This document shows, one piece after another, positions 33,041 to 44,159 of a DNA stretch of 64,000 nt; position 1 is the stretch's first letter, and each line of letters starts with the position of its first letter. The position numbers and the translations under genes are program-made. Where the stretch lies: NCBI RefSeq assembly GCF_000715075.1, contig NC_134087.1:153499436-153563435 (forward strand). The letters are read 5' to 3'. A model generated the notes under the pieces. It worked only from the letters and a program-made list of their open reading frames with translations. It did not search any database and was not told where the DNA came from. Source of the DNA: Nicotiana tabacum (taxonomy: Eukaryota > Streptophyta > Magnoliopsida > Solanales > Solanaceae).

Positions 33041-34126
33041 CTAATCACAAATTAGGTTGGTTGAGTTAACTTTACAATATCCGTCAATGTCCAATACCGA
33101 ATGCAACAATTGAACAACTACACCGAAATCATCCCCTTTCAATTTTGTGGATGACCCCAATTTGGCCAATGCTTCTGCCTCCATGTTTTCTTCTCTTGGA
33201 ATGTGGATGATTGACCATTCTCTGAACTGAAAAAGCAATATTTGAACCTTATTTAAATACTTCTACATGCGTTCCTCGGTGTTTAAAATTCCATAAACCT
33301 GGTTTACTACCAGCTGAGAGTTGTACTTTATTTCAATTACCTCGGAACCTAGTTCCGGAGCTAATTCAAACCTTTCAATTAAAGCCTCGTACTCGGCTTC
33401 TTTGTTAGTTAAATTATAGTCCTAATGGCATGTCTCAGTGTTTCTCCCGAAGGAGTGATTAATATTACCCTAAGATCAGATTCCTTTACATTGGAAGCTC
33501 CATCCGTAAACAACGTAAAAACACCTGATACAGTTCTCGAAACTAGCACTGCTTCTTTAGCAACTAAAGGCATTAGTCTCGGACTAAAGTCAGTCGTGAA
33601 GTCGGCCAAAACTTGTGACTTGATCGTAGTCCTGAGTTTGTATTCAATATCGAACTCACTAACTTTGACTGCCTGTTTAGTCAATAAACTCGATAATTCA
33701 AGCTTATGAAGGACGTTCCTCAAGGAAAAAAGTTGTCACAATGGCTATGAGATGACATTGGAAATAAGGCCTAAGCTTTCGAGAGGCGACTACGAGTGCT
33801 AGGGACAATCTTTTAAGGTATGGATAACGTGTCTTTGCTCCCGATAAAACATTACTAACATAATAAATAGGAAATTGCGTACATTCCTCCTCCCGAACCA
33901 GAACAACACTTACCACTACTTCCGAAACTGCTAAATAAATTAACAATTGTTCACCGTCCATCGGTTTTGACAATAATAGAGGACTGGACAGGTACCCTTT
34001 TAAGTTATTCAATGCTTGCTGACATTCCAGAGCCCACACGAAATCATTCTTCTTTTTCAAGAGTGAAAAGAAATGATGGCACTTCTCCGAAAAGCTCGAT
34101 ATAAACCTGCTTAGGGTCGCCAACAT
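33041..34126 (-). pseudogene. RNase H pair of element B
   Basis: The first RNase H occupies about 34126-33690 (ALNNLKGYLSSPLLLSKP, then SNVLSGAKTRYPYLKRLSLA). The linker is VSEFDIEYKLRTTIKSQVLA. A second, archaeal-type RNase H follows (VFTLFTDGASNVKESDLRVI ... WSIIHIPREENMEAEALAKL). Two RNase H domains in tandem mark the Tat/Ogre branch. Confidence 0.75.
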
Positions 34127-34129
34127 GCC

Positions 34130-34950
34130 AGTCTACCTATGCACTTCCTTCACACTTGTCAATTGGTCCGGGATATCTTCGATGGCTTTTATCTTATTGG
34201 GGTTTATTTCGATTCCTCTTTGATAAACCAAAAATCATAGGATCTTTCCGGAATCAACTCTGAAAGCATATTTCTCAAATTAAGCTTCATGTTATATTTT
34301 CTCAGAATGTCAAATATTTCTTGGAGATGAGTCAAAATGATCTCCTGCATTGAGAGACTTAACCAACATGTCTTCAATATAAACTTCCATTGTCTTACCA
34401 ATTTGTTGTTCAAATATTTTATTGACGAGCCTCTAGTAAGTGGCTTCGGAATTCTTTAGCCCGAAAGGCATCACATTATAACAGTATGTGCCAAAATTTG
34501 TGATAAACAAAGTTTTTTCTTGATCTTCCGACTGCATCCTAATTTGATTATACCCGGAATATGCATCAAGAAAGCTCATTAACTCATGTCCGACCATAAA
34601 ATTGATCATTATCAATATTTGGCAACGAGAAAGAGTCCTTTGGGTATGCTTTATTCAAACTTTTATAATCTACATACATTCTTAATTTATTATTCTTTTT
34701 AGGTACTACCACTATGTTAGCTAACCAATCCGGATAATTTACCTCTCGAATTGAACCTATATTTAGTAATTGGATTACCTCTTATGTGACAAACCTGTTT
34801 CTGACCTCTATTATCGATCGTCTCTTCTACCTTACCGGAGGGAAGTTGGGGTCCAAACTTAGCTTGTGGACATCCACTACCAATGGAATACATGTCATAT
34901 CTGAATGTGACCACACAAAACAATGACGTTAGCTTTAAAAAAATCAATAA
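34130..34950 (-). pseudogene. Reverse transcriptase of element B, active site altered
   Basis: The minus strand shows SFLDAYSGYNQIRMQSEDQE, YCYNVMPFGLKNSEATY and then VYIEDMLVKSL. At 34370-34381 the catalytic YIDD reads YIED, an Asp to Glu change of a metal-binding residue. Frames are broken around 34430 and 34700. Confidence 0.75.
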
Positions 34951-35299
34951 GTTTTAATTTTAGTTCGAGGCTTAACCCCGTTCCCAAGTGGAACTTCCTT
35001 TATAAGAACTCGGTGAATAAAGCAACCTATTTGAGCTCCTCTGTGGTTAATTTGGTTGCATCTGTTTCCTCCGGTACCTGAAAAGACCTCGGTACCTAAA
35101 ACATATGATGACGCATCTTCACCATTATCTTCAATCGGGATGGAATAGGGCACCGGTTCCTGTAGTTGCTATTTTCTTGTTTCCATCCCCTTGCTACTAG
35201 ATAAGGTAACCACCTTTATTTCTCTTACAGCTGGTTGATCTCCTCTAATCTGCTTGACCCCTTCCATTGTGGGAAACTTTAGTAGTTGGTGATAGGTTG

Positions 35300-35780
35300 A
35301 CAGCACAACCTTCATTTCATGTATCCATAGATCACGTTGTATTCCATGTCATCATCTACCACTTCAAACAGATTGCTCTTCGTTTTTCCCTCCGCATGCG
35401 TAGGTAGTAAAATTTCTCCTCGGGTTGTAACACTTGTAAGGTTGAAACCGACCAAGAGCTTTATTGCCGAAACTATGCCTCCAGTTAACTTTTCTTGCTC
35501 CAAAACTCTCCATTTATGATGTTGGTTGAACTACCTAGATCAACCAACACACTAATTTTAAAATCTAAAGTATTAAGTGATATTACCAGAGCGCCGTTGT
35601 ATGGAAGAAGAAGAAGGCCATCAGCATCCTCCTCCGTGAAGGTGATATCATCTTTTGAAGCTTCTCGGATTCTCTTGCCATGGGTCACCTTCTTTGCTAC
35701 TGAAAATGTCACCCAATTTACCTCGTCACCACCAAAAATCATATTTATCGCCATGCGAGGTGACCCTATAGCCGGTTTTG
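35300..35780 (-). pseudogene. Retropepsin of element B
   Basis: The minus strand reads YNGALVISLNTLDFKISVLV, then DLGSSTNIINGEFW, with the active-site triad as DLG. It is followed in another frame by TTRGEILLPTHAEG, as in element A. Confidence 0.65.
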
Positions 35781-35799
35781 ATGGTCCTGCATCATCTTA

Positions 35800-37437
35800 A
35801 TTTTTTCCATAATTTTATTTGGCCTGTTCACTTAGAAATTCCCTAAGGTGACCATTCTTTAGTAACGTTGCAACCTCTTCACGAAGGTGCCGACAGTACC
35901 AGTCCTGTGACCATGTGTTCCATGAAACTCATACCATAGATTAGGATCCCTTTGACTAGGATCCGATCGAATTGGTTTTGGGAATCTAGCCTCCTTAATG
36001 TTTCGCATTACCTACACCAATTCTACCAAGCTGATGTTAAAGTTGTAGTTGAATAATCGGGAGTATCTTGAATCTCGAGACCTCGAAGGTTCATTCTCCT
36101 GTTAAGATCTGCTATTCTGACCACGATCCACCCTCCTATCAGAAGCAAACCTGTCCGACGATTGAATCCTCACCTATCAACCCTTTCATAAGGCTGAAAG
36201 CGACTCTTGGAAGATTTTTGATCTGCATCGAAATCACTTCTAACTTTTTCCTAATTCCAATCATGATTCCGTGTTTTAGAAGACACCGAAGAGCTCGGTT
36301 GATCATCTTCAATTCTAATCTTTGACTCCTAACGATTATGGACATCTGCCCATGTAGTTTCCTGGAATTCGAACAGACTTTCTTTCAGTTTCTTGGAGGC
36401 GTCAGAACTCAGTGGATTGAGATCTTTTGTGAAGCTTCAGCTGCCCACTCGTCTAGTACTGCCGGCAACAACATCCTCTCCTTCTGAAACTTGATCATGA
36501 ACTCTCGCAGTAGTTCAGATTCTCCTTGAGCAATTTTGAATATATCCATATTTCTAGCTTGCACTTTTCTTTCCCCAGCATGAGCCTTAATAAAAGAATT
36601 TTTAAGTATTTTAAAAGAATCAATGGAATGCTTAGGTAAAAGAGAATACCAAGTTAAAGCACCCTTCGTCAGGGTTTGGCCAAATTTTTTCAGTAAGACA
36701 AATTCGATCTCGCATGGGGCCATGTCCCTTCACAGCCATACTGTATGTTGTGATATGTTCTTGTAGATCCAAAGTCCCATCATACTTTGGTATATTTGGA
36801 ATTTTGAATCTTTTCAAAATCAGTTTCGGGTCCGCACTTGGTTTGAACGGCAACTTCGTATATTTCTTTGAATCCAGTTCCTTCAACACTAGTGGTGCTC
36901 CTAGGATTTGATCCATCCGAGCATGGAATTCTTTGGCATTTTGATCCATTCTTTCATTCATCTCTTTCATGAACCTCATGAGCTCGGTCTTGAAAGGATC
37001 GTTCATATTGTTGTTGTTCCCGGATCCACTACCTGCACCACCTTCTTCATTTTTATTAAAATCGAAGAGTGATGTTACTGGTCCTTTGAACTGTTTGATT
37101 TACAGGTACGCTGAGAGGAATCCGAACTCCTCCATTGGAGTTTTGGAAGCAACCGAAAGCGCATGCTTCAATTCTGTCATCACCCGGTCTTGCCTTGGGA
37201 GATGCTTCATAATTTCTCTTTGTTGCTCTCTCAAGATTTTGATCATTTCAACATGTTTATCATCCGCATCATTAGGAGTTGGGGTTATCACATGCCGAGG
37301 ATTTTGTTCTTCGCAATAGGAGTTGTTTTCTCTCTCTCGTTGCGAGTTTTACTAGTTGAATCATCATGCTGGAACACATCCCCACACTTGTTGCGCACTC
37401 CAACATTTTAGGAATTGTTCACATAATTAGCTGTCAT
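35800..37437 (-). pseudogene. gag of element B
   Basis: A likely ATG at 37435-37437 (MTANYVNNS) is followed by frames interrupted several times. Conserved parts are RFKIPNIPKYDGTLDLQEHI (about 36800-36740) and LTKGALTWYSLLPKHSI (about 36660-36610). This is the same gag type as element A. Confidence 0.7.
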
Positions 37438-37517
37438 ATTTGATTTTTCTTTTGCTAAAGAAAGGAATCAAACATCGTTAGTAGCAGATTAATGGATTAA
37501 ATTATACAATTTTCTAT

Positions 37518-37535
37518 GCCCCACGGTGGGCGTCA
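37518..37535 (-). other. Primer binding site, tRNA-Lys type (element B)
   Basis: The plus strand reads GCCCCACGGTGGGCGTCA, one base different from the site in element A (CGTCA for CGCCA). It is again 3 bases from the LTR. Confidence 0.75.
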
Positions 37536-37538
37536 AAC

Positions 37539-38139
37539 TGTTTACCCGTAAAATAATACAGTTGAATTTGTAACATAGTTTATAGACACGTGAATTAGTT
37601 TGATCCACAAATATTAAATAAATAAAAACAGAAAAAAGATTATAAAAAAATAACTCAAAGGAAACACAAGTCTGGCTATGAATTTAGCTTCTCCGATAGC
37701 AGTAACCAGAACAATATTAAGAATAAAATAAAGAGAGAAATTTGACAGAGTAAGAGCTGATTTGAGCTTTTGTGTACAAAATATTTCGTGTCCCTTAATG
37801 GATACAAATTTTCCTATTTATAGCTCTATTCAGGAAGACATGATCCCCAAATCAAACTCTTCTTGAATGAGAATAAAACCGTAATTGATTGATGCATAAC
37901 AATTGGTTATTAATATAGAGATTCTTTGTAACGGATGCTCATTGAATATTGTCCTTTCCAATCGATGTCTTCCTTTCAAATCTTCATTCTCGGTTCCAGC
38001 GCATTCAGATCTTATTCTACACCGGGCACACACTCGTATCCAATGCTAACTATTTGTTGACTCATATATTACATGTCTTCAATTACATGTGTCATCTCAT
38101 CATTCATCCACATGTCGCTAACCAATTTTACCCCGTACA
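37539..38139 (-). repeat. 5' LTR of element B (601 bp)
   Basis: Begins TGTTTACCCGTA, ends CCCCGTACA next to the duplication TCTAA. It contains the TATA-like TCCTATTTATAGCTC (about 37813-37827, read on minus). Confidence 0.85.
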
Positions 38140-38144
38140 TCTAA

Positions 38145-39430
38145 TTTGTGGCAATTAAAATATTAAAGTGTGATTTTAAGGATATTGGCGTGAAGCAGCA
38201 ACAGAAATTGGTTAAGGAAATACACAAAAGACAAACTACAATAGAAAAATGAAGGAATATGACATAAGAAAACAAAGAAGGAGCTGAAACAGATTACCTT
38301 GAAATGGAATTGAATGCAGACAAAACAACAAGTGCAATTGAAAAGTGGGCAGCAACGCAGCCAAACTCCGTCGCCACAAGCCTCGCGAGGCGATACCAAA
38401 TGCGAGGTTATTCTTCGCGTTACATGGCGCGAGGCCATGCCTGGGTCGGCCTATTTAAGGCGCGACGCACCGGTCCGATTTCGAGATTATTTTTTCTCCT
38501 TTTTAATTTTGAACTTGGTTATTTCGTCGGGGACTTTGCGTATACCTATAAATAATCCTTGAACTCGTTTTTGAGAGAGGAATTGGACTAAGGGAGATCA
38601 AGGATCCGTCGTGGAGGTCGGAGTAATTGAATTTCATCTTTCTTGCGCCAAACTTAGTACCTTTTATGTTTCCCTGGATGATTTATTGTTTGGCTATCAT
38701 GTATATTGGAGCTAAACTTCACGTTCTAGGGTTCTAGTTCTTTCATGACTATTGTTATTCGAATATTAATTTTGGGTTTCTTGATTTATCGTATTAGTTT
38801 GTTTATTTAATCTTACGCTTAATTATTTGATTGCTTGATCACCAATGAAATACTATTTATGAATCTAGAGTTGAATTCGAAAGTGAAAATCTGGTTGCAC
38901 ATAGGATTGAGTAGAGCAAGTTCTTGAACCTAGGCATCAGGGACTGGATTCACGACTAGGATAGATATATGTTAATTGCCTTGGTTATTTTACATGAATT
39001 ATGAATGCGTTCTTTTTTGTTTTAACTCTATAAACATATAGGCGTTAGGTTAGCTTGAATAGATGAGTAAGAGCTCGAGATATTCTTATGAGCAATATAA
39101 ACCCTATCAACCAATAAACTAGATAAATTAAGTAGTTAATTCAATTGAAGAATACAATAGGATTGTTCGATAACTCATAAACCCTAGATCATTTTTATCG
39201 CATTGATAACATAAAAATCTATTCATCCTTTACTCAAAGTTCATTATTTGTTTTACTTTTATTTTAATTTGTATATAATCAAGACTTTTAAGTTTAATTC
39301 TTGTTTAGATAATTGGGATAGTATAATTTAGTCAATAGTTGATAACAAGTCCTTATGGGATTAACATCAGACTTGTAGTCACTTTATTACTTGTCGACCG
39401 CATATACTAGGTGTGCGTTTAGCCGCAACA
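38145..39430 (+). repeat. Athila-like solo LTR, right segment
   Basis: It continues the LTR interrupted at 27278 and ends GTTTAGCCGCAACA at 39430, inverse to the TGTTG start. The terminal words 'cttgtcgaccgcatatac' and 'gtgtgcgttt' are typical of Athila-like LTR ends. The total LTR is about 1.49 kb. No primer site follows, so it is solo. The bases outside (GTTGA left, AAGGT right) do not match, yet removing five bases restores the L1 frame. GC-rich 38330-38480 ('cctcgcgaggcgatacc') is the only non-AT part. Confidence 0.6.
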
Positions 39431-39435
39431 AAGGT

Positions 39436-39454
39436 CTTGAACTTTTCATGTATA
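39436..39454 (-). pseudogene. L1 LINE piece 2 (19 bp sliver)
   Basis: Between the Athila-like LTR and the SIRE duplication remain 19 bases that read in the L1 frame. Together with both flanks they give DEERYT*KVQ and then the NFFANFERDDV of piece 3. The stop is TGA where a Trp codon is plausible. Confidence 0.6.
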
Positions 39455-39459
39455 CCTTT

Positions 39460-40377
39460 TGATGTTTTATACTTCAATACCAAATAAGAGGGGGTGATTT
39501 GTGTGGTGACCAATTTTTCGCTTAAACTGATTATGGAAGGACCTGGTTCTTCTGTATGTTCCAACTACTATTGTTGCGGAATAATAAATGTAGAAAGTAA
39601 AAAACACAAGTATTTTTACATGGAAAACACCCGGCTCAAAAGGTGAAAAAACCATGACTTACTACTCAGTAAGATTTTCCCCAACACTTCACTAAATCAC
39701 TGAACCAAAACAACATTTACAAAAACTCTTTTGTAAACCTAGGATTAACTCTAATTCCATTGTAGCACACAACCTCAACTATTGCGACAACTTCAAGTTA
39801 ACTCTAACTTGAAAACTCTAAGTACCTAATACAATTGCTTCTAGATAAAGCTGAAAGGTACAATATAAAAACATCTACTACAATTGAACTAGAAATAAAA
39901 GATAGACACTTGGAACTGGTTCTTCTATCTGGTTCACGTAGCTTCAGGTTTGCACACTTGAATCACACATGAACTGCTTGCAAAAAGCTTTGCTATTTTG
40001 CTCTCAATTCACGTTTAACTTTTGCGTTTTTGTGCAACACATGTAATGCGAGAACATCCTGCAATTTATAGAGTTAGTAGATGAAGAAATAACTAGAGTT
40101 CTGATTCAACTCTTCCTTGGTGGAAGAGTTCTAGTTGATTTCAACTTCTGACTCCTTCCCTATCTTGGATAGTATTCTCTTTGAGTAAGGACTCCTTCTC
40201 CTTATCAATTATGCAACCTTTTCGATCAGAAGATATTAAATACAGCAAGGTAAGCTTATCTCTTTCACGTGCATCCCACATGCTCGAATCTGCCCGTTTT
40301 TGTGCACCTGAGGGATGGACCTGGTTCATGTCTAAGTTCCTTTGTCAATCTTCAAAACTTAACCTTTACTTCGGCCA
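39460..40377 (-). repeat. 3' LTR of the SIRE element
   Basis: It opens TGATGTTTTATACTTC and ends TTCGGCCA, and it is bordered by the polypurine tract (plus strand AATTCTCCCTTTTT at 40381-40394). It matches the right LTR throughout, with frequent single differences. Confidence 0.88.
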
Positions 40378-40859
40378 ATAAATTCTCCCTTTTTGTTGAT
40401 GACAAACTCTGTATTTTTCATACAGTTAGGCCTTGTTTCAACTTAGCTCAACATCAACACAATGTTAGAAACATTTTTCCTTTTTATCGCTTATCATCAA
40501 GGACCAGGTTCATTAGGTTATAAACATCACTATTCAGAATATAAAGCACAATATCTCTTCCCCCTTTTGGCATCATCGAAAAGTTGCATAAACAAAGTGT
40601 GATTCCCAGATTTTAAAACTTACTCATGGTCACTGGGGCTACTTCAAATGCAATCATGAATTAATCATCATAGATCAAGCTAAGAATTTTAACCATCAAA
40701 GAAATATAAACAAACAATTAGAGCAAAAGATAGTGGATTTCATTGATGACTGATAAGATTCCACCATAAAGCATAAGAAGAAATAATAATACTGAAAACA
40801 TGAGCAAAAGAAACAAAAAGTCCTGAACTGGGTCACTGGTTGATCTACACTAGGCTAGG

Positions 40860-41700
40860 AGGCTTAAGGCTGAGAAGAACTAGGTGCCTGGTTTTTGATT
40901 TGGAGGAGTTTCAGCATACTTTGAAGAATGCCATCATTCTTCTCTTTTTCTCTTGCCAGTTCTGAGAGAATCTCTCTTAGTCTCCACCTCAACCAACCCC
41001 TTCTTCAGCCTTTCAATCTCAGCATCCTTAGCCCCACTTTCTTGCACCAAGGCTCTGACATTGCTATTCACTGGTACCTTTTTGGATGAACTAGGTTCTT
41101 TAGGAGTGACATTGACTTCATAATCGCGAGCAAGCAGAGTATTAACCCAAAAATGATCCATGCTTGTACTAACCTCCCACTTTTTCATAGGTATATTGAA
41201 ATGTGCAAGCACAGTTGTGAGAATGAAGCAATAGGAAATGGTATGTGTTTTGGTTCCATTAATAACTCGATCAAGAAACTGGATTATAGCTTTTAGTCAC
41301 TTTCTTCAGCAGGTCTGTGAGGGTTTCCTCTACAGATGAACTAGGTTTATCTCCCCAAACAACCATTGCACCTGCGTCTTTGGTTAAACTCATAGGAGTG
41401 GGTGAAGAATCAGCCACTCTTGTCCCCTTTTCCCTCACAGTACTCCTAGCACCCTTGCTCTTTTTTTTTTTTCATTTTTACCACCAACTTCTCCAGATTC
41501 TGTAGTATCAACACTTGCTATAAATTCTACAAATCTATTTTCCAAATTTGTAGCAACTTTAGAAATTGTCTCAGGAGAAACTTTAGAATCAGAAGATACC
41601 TGTTCAGTTTCGGAAGAACCACTTTCTTCCCCCCTAAGTAGTAGACTTATAAGAATCTAGGTAGTTTAATACAGTCAGGAGTCTTTAACGTAATTGGTTC
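40860..41700 (-). pseudogene. SIRE third ORF (env-like), broken
   Basis: The minus strand between pol and the 3' LTR encodes SSETEQVSSDSKVSPETISK, VNSNVRALVQESGAKDAEIE and a charged coiled-coil tail ERLKKGLVEVETKRDSLRTE. SIRE/Maximus elements carry an env-like ORF at this place. Frameshifts break it. I cannot assign a function. Confidence 0.5.
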
Positions 41701-42043
41701 ACTTGTAACGGATAAGTTCAAAAGAACTTTGGTACTTGGTAGGACTCTGTTCATGATCCAAATATAGTTATTTTAAATTATGTAGAGTGTAGAAAACATA
41801 CCGTGTTATCTTGATGAACCAGGTTCTTCACTGATAATTCTCTTGTGTAAGTCTAAATTTGCCGAAATGTAGAAATATCATTAGAGATTAATGAGTCATT
41901 TTAACACATAGCACTAGAGTATACTATGGAAAGTATGATACTAAGCAAGATTTAATCTAATTATACACAATTTACAGACTTTCTAACCAAATAATTTTTT
42001 TTTCAATTTTTTATTTTTTTCGTTTAACCTTGAACTAGTCCTT

Positions 42044-43271
42044 TTAGGTGATCTTAATCATCCCTAATTCCAACCTGTTCCTCTCAAAGTGATATCTACT
42101 TAAGGCTTTTGAGAAGATGTCAGCAATTTGCTTGTCAGTAGCACAAAAATCCACGGTGATCAAGCCTTTCTCACAGTTGTCCCTAAAAAAATGGTGCCTA
42201 ACATCTATGTGCTTAGTTCTCTTATGATGAATTGGTTTCTTTGTCATAATAATAGCACTAGTGTTATCACAAGAAAATAGGGATGCAACCAACATCAATT
42301 CCAAAATCCATCAACTACTGTTTGATCCACAACAATTGAGCACAACAGGAAGCAACAACAACATATTCAGCTTCAGCGGTGGATAAGGCCACTGAATTTT
42401 GTTTTTTAGTAGCTCATGACACAAGACATGAACCAAGGAAGCGTGCCATACCTGAGGTGCTCTTCCTATCCACAAGGAAACCTTCATAATCAGCGTCAAC
42501 ATATCCCACTAGGTTAAAATTACTACCTTTTGGATACCAAAGGCAAAGGTCAGTGGTGTCTTTCATGTATCTCAAAATTCTCTTGACAACGGTCAAGTGG
42601 GATTCATTTGGATTTTCTTGAAATCGAGCACACAGTCCTACACTGAAAATAATGTTAGGTCTACTAGCAGTAAGATGCAAAAGAGAACCAATCATTCCCC
42701 TATACAACTTCTGATCAACAGATGAACCAGGTTCATCTATATCCAATTTTGTGGATGTTGCAATAGGAGTGTCAATTTCTTTGGATGTTCCTTCATGTTT
42801 TTTTACTGAGGAATAGGTTCATGGATAAGTTCCCTCGAGGTTTGAGGATCAGTTCCTCTCTAGTCAGTTCCCCCTGTCATGTTGCCCTGGGTGGAAGGAC
42901 TTGTTCCATCACCTGTTCCTTCCTGTGATGCATCTTCAGGCTGGACTGTGGTTTCACCATTTGAATTTCTTATCAGCCCAATCTCTTCATTATCTTGTTC
43001 CTGCCTCTCAAAAAGAATGTTAGTTTTTTTTAAAAAAAATAACATATACATTTTTTTCTATACACATAGTTCTTTTATTGTATATCTTATAAGCTTTACT
43101 ATGTGAAGAATATCCCAAGAATACTCCCTCATCACTTTCATACTTACCTAGGGAGTCGTTGCCATTATTGTGCACAAAGCACTTGCATCTAAATGCCCTA
43201 AGATGGGATATATTTAGATTTCTCCCTTTAAATGACTCATAGGGAATCTTCTTAACAAGAGGTCTAGTCAT
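42044..43271 (-). pseudogene. SIRE pol, C-terminal RT/RNase H and post-integrase linker
   Basis: The minus strand starts with SHLRAFRCKCFVHNNGNDSL and GVFLGYSSHSKAYKIYN after integrase, then a Ser/Thr-rich linker. It jumps straight to the late RT block YRGMIGSLLHLTASRPNIIF, HLTVVKRILRYMKDT and the RNase H part DNTSAIIMTKKPIHHKRTKH. The YVDD core is absent. Several stops occur. Confidence 0.8.
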
Positions 43272-43279
43272 GCAGCTAT

Positions 43280-44152
43280 TTATGATGCAGCATGCAAAAA
43301 TTCAGCAAACTTAGCATTTTCAAATTTAGTTCCATGATCAGACCTAATTGATGCAAGTTGATTACCTAGTTGTTTCTGGGTTTTTCTAAAAAAAGAAGTA
43401 AACATGTCACATGCTTCATCTTTAGATGTCAAAAATAATGTCCAAATAAACCTAGAGTAATCATCAACAAGCACCATCATATATCTTCTACTACCTCTGC
43501 TTAATGTTCTCATTGGACCATAGAGATCCATATGGACCAGTTCCATCGTTCTGGTGGTGCTTACCATTTTCTTGCTTTTGAAAGAGGATCTTACCTGCTT
43601 CCCCCCTACACAAGCCTCACAAATTTTATCTTCCTTCAACTTAATGTTAGGCAGTCCTATCACCAAGTCTTTGGATACTAGTTTGTTTAGTTGACTTAGA
43701 CTGGCATGTCCAAGTTTCTTGTGCCAAAGGAGGGGATCATTGTCCCACACACTTAAGCAAGTAATTTCATTTTCTGAAAGTGTGGACAAATCTACAATGA
43801 ATATATTGTTTACTATTTTTCCCTGCAAAACAATCTTGTTAGTGGTAAGATTAATCCCAAAACATTTGGAAGAGGTGAATGCTACCAAGTTACCTCTATC
43901 ACACAATTGCGATTGTCTTATTAGGCTATATTTTAGGCCATCTATCAAGTAGACATTCTCAATAGAGTGAGAATTAGTCTTACCTACCTTTCCAACCCCA
44001 ATGATCTCACCTTTCTTCCCATTTCCAGATGAGACATTACCTCCTTTGAGGTCCACAAGTAAAAGGAACTGGTTCTTATTTCCTGTCATATGCTTTGAGC
44101 AACCACTATCCATGTACCATATTTGGCTGCTCCCCTTCACTTGGACCCGCAA
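43280..44152 (-). pseudogene. SIRE pol, protease and integrase
   Basis: A 290-codon open frame shows the protease motif WYMDSGCSKHMTG near its start. Next come the GAG-pre-integrase zinc module (LWHKKLGHASLSQLNKL ... KICEACVGGK) and the integrase core with VHMDLYGPMRT and SIRSDHGTKFEN (two of the three DDE acids). The frame ends before the third acid, so the integrase is incomplete. Confidence 0.85.
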
Positions 44153-44159
44153 AAGGAAA

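Larger units (their letters stand above)
27279..38139 (-). mobile_element. Ty3/gypsy Tat-type element B, near complete but inactive
   Basis: Both LTRs are present, flanked by the exact duplication TCTAA (27274-27278, 38140-38144). Without the RTE insertion it is about 8.6 kb. The order on the minus strand is LTR, tRNA-Lys primer site, gag, protease, RT, RNase H, a second RNase H, integrase, a non-coding block, an opposite-strand ORF, LTR. The second RNase H and the antisense ORF place it in the Tat/Ogre/Retand branch. Frames are broken throughout and the RT active site reads YIED. It sits inside the Athila-like LTR. Confidence 0.88.

Noticed and set aside
40378..40860. Host gene between the SIRE 3' LTR and the third ORF
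   Set aside because: The open frames are small, include the polypurine tract, and lie inside the element.
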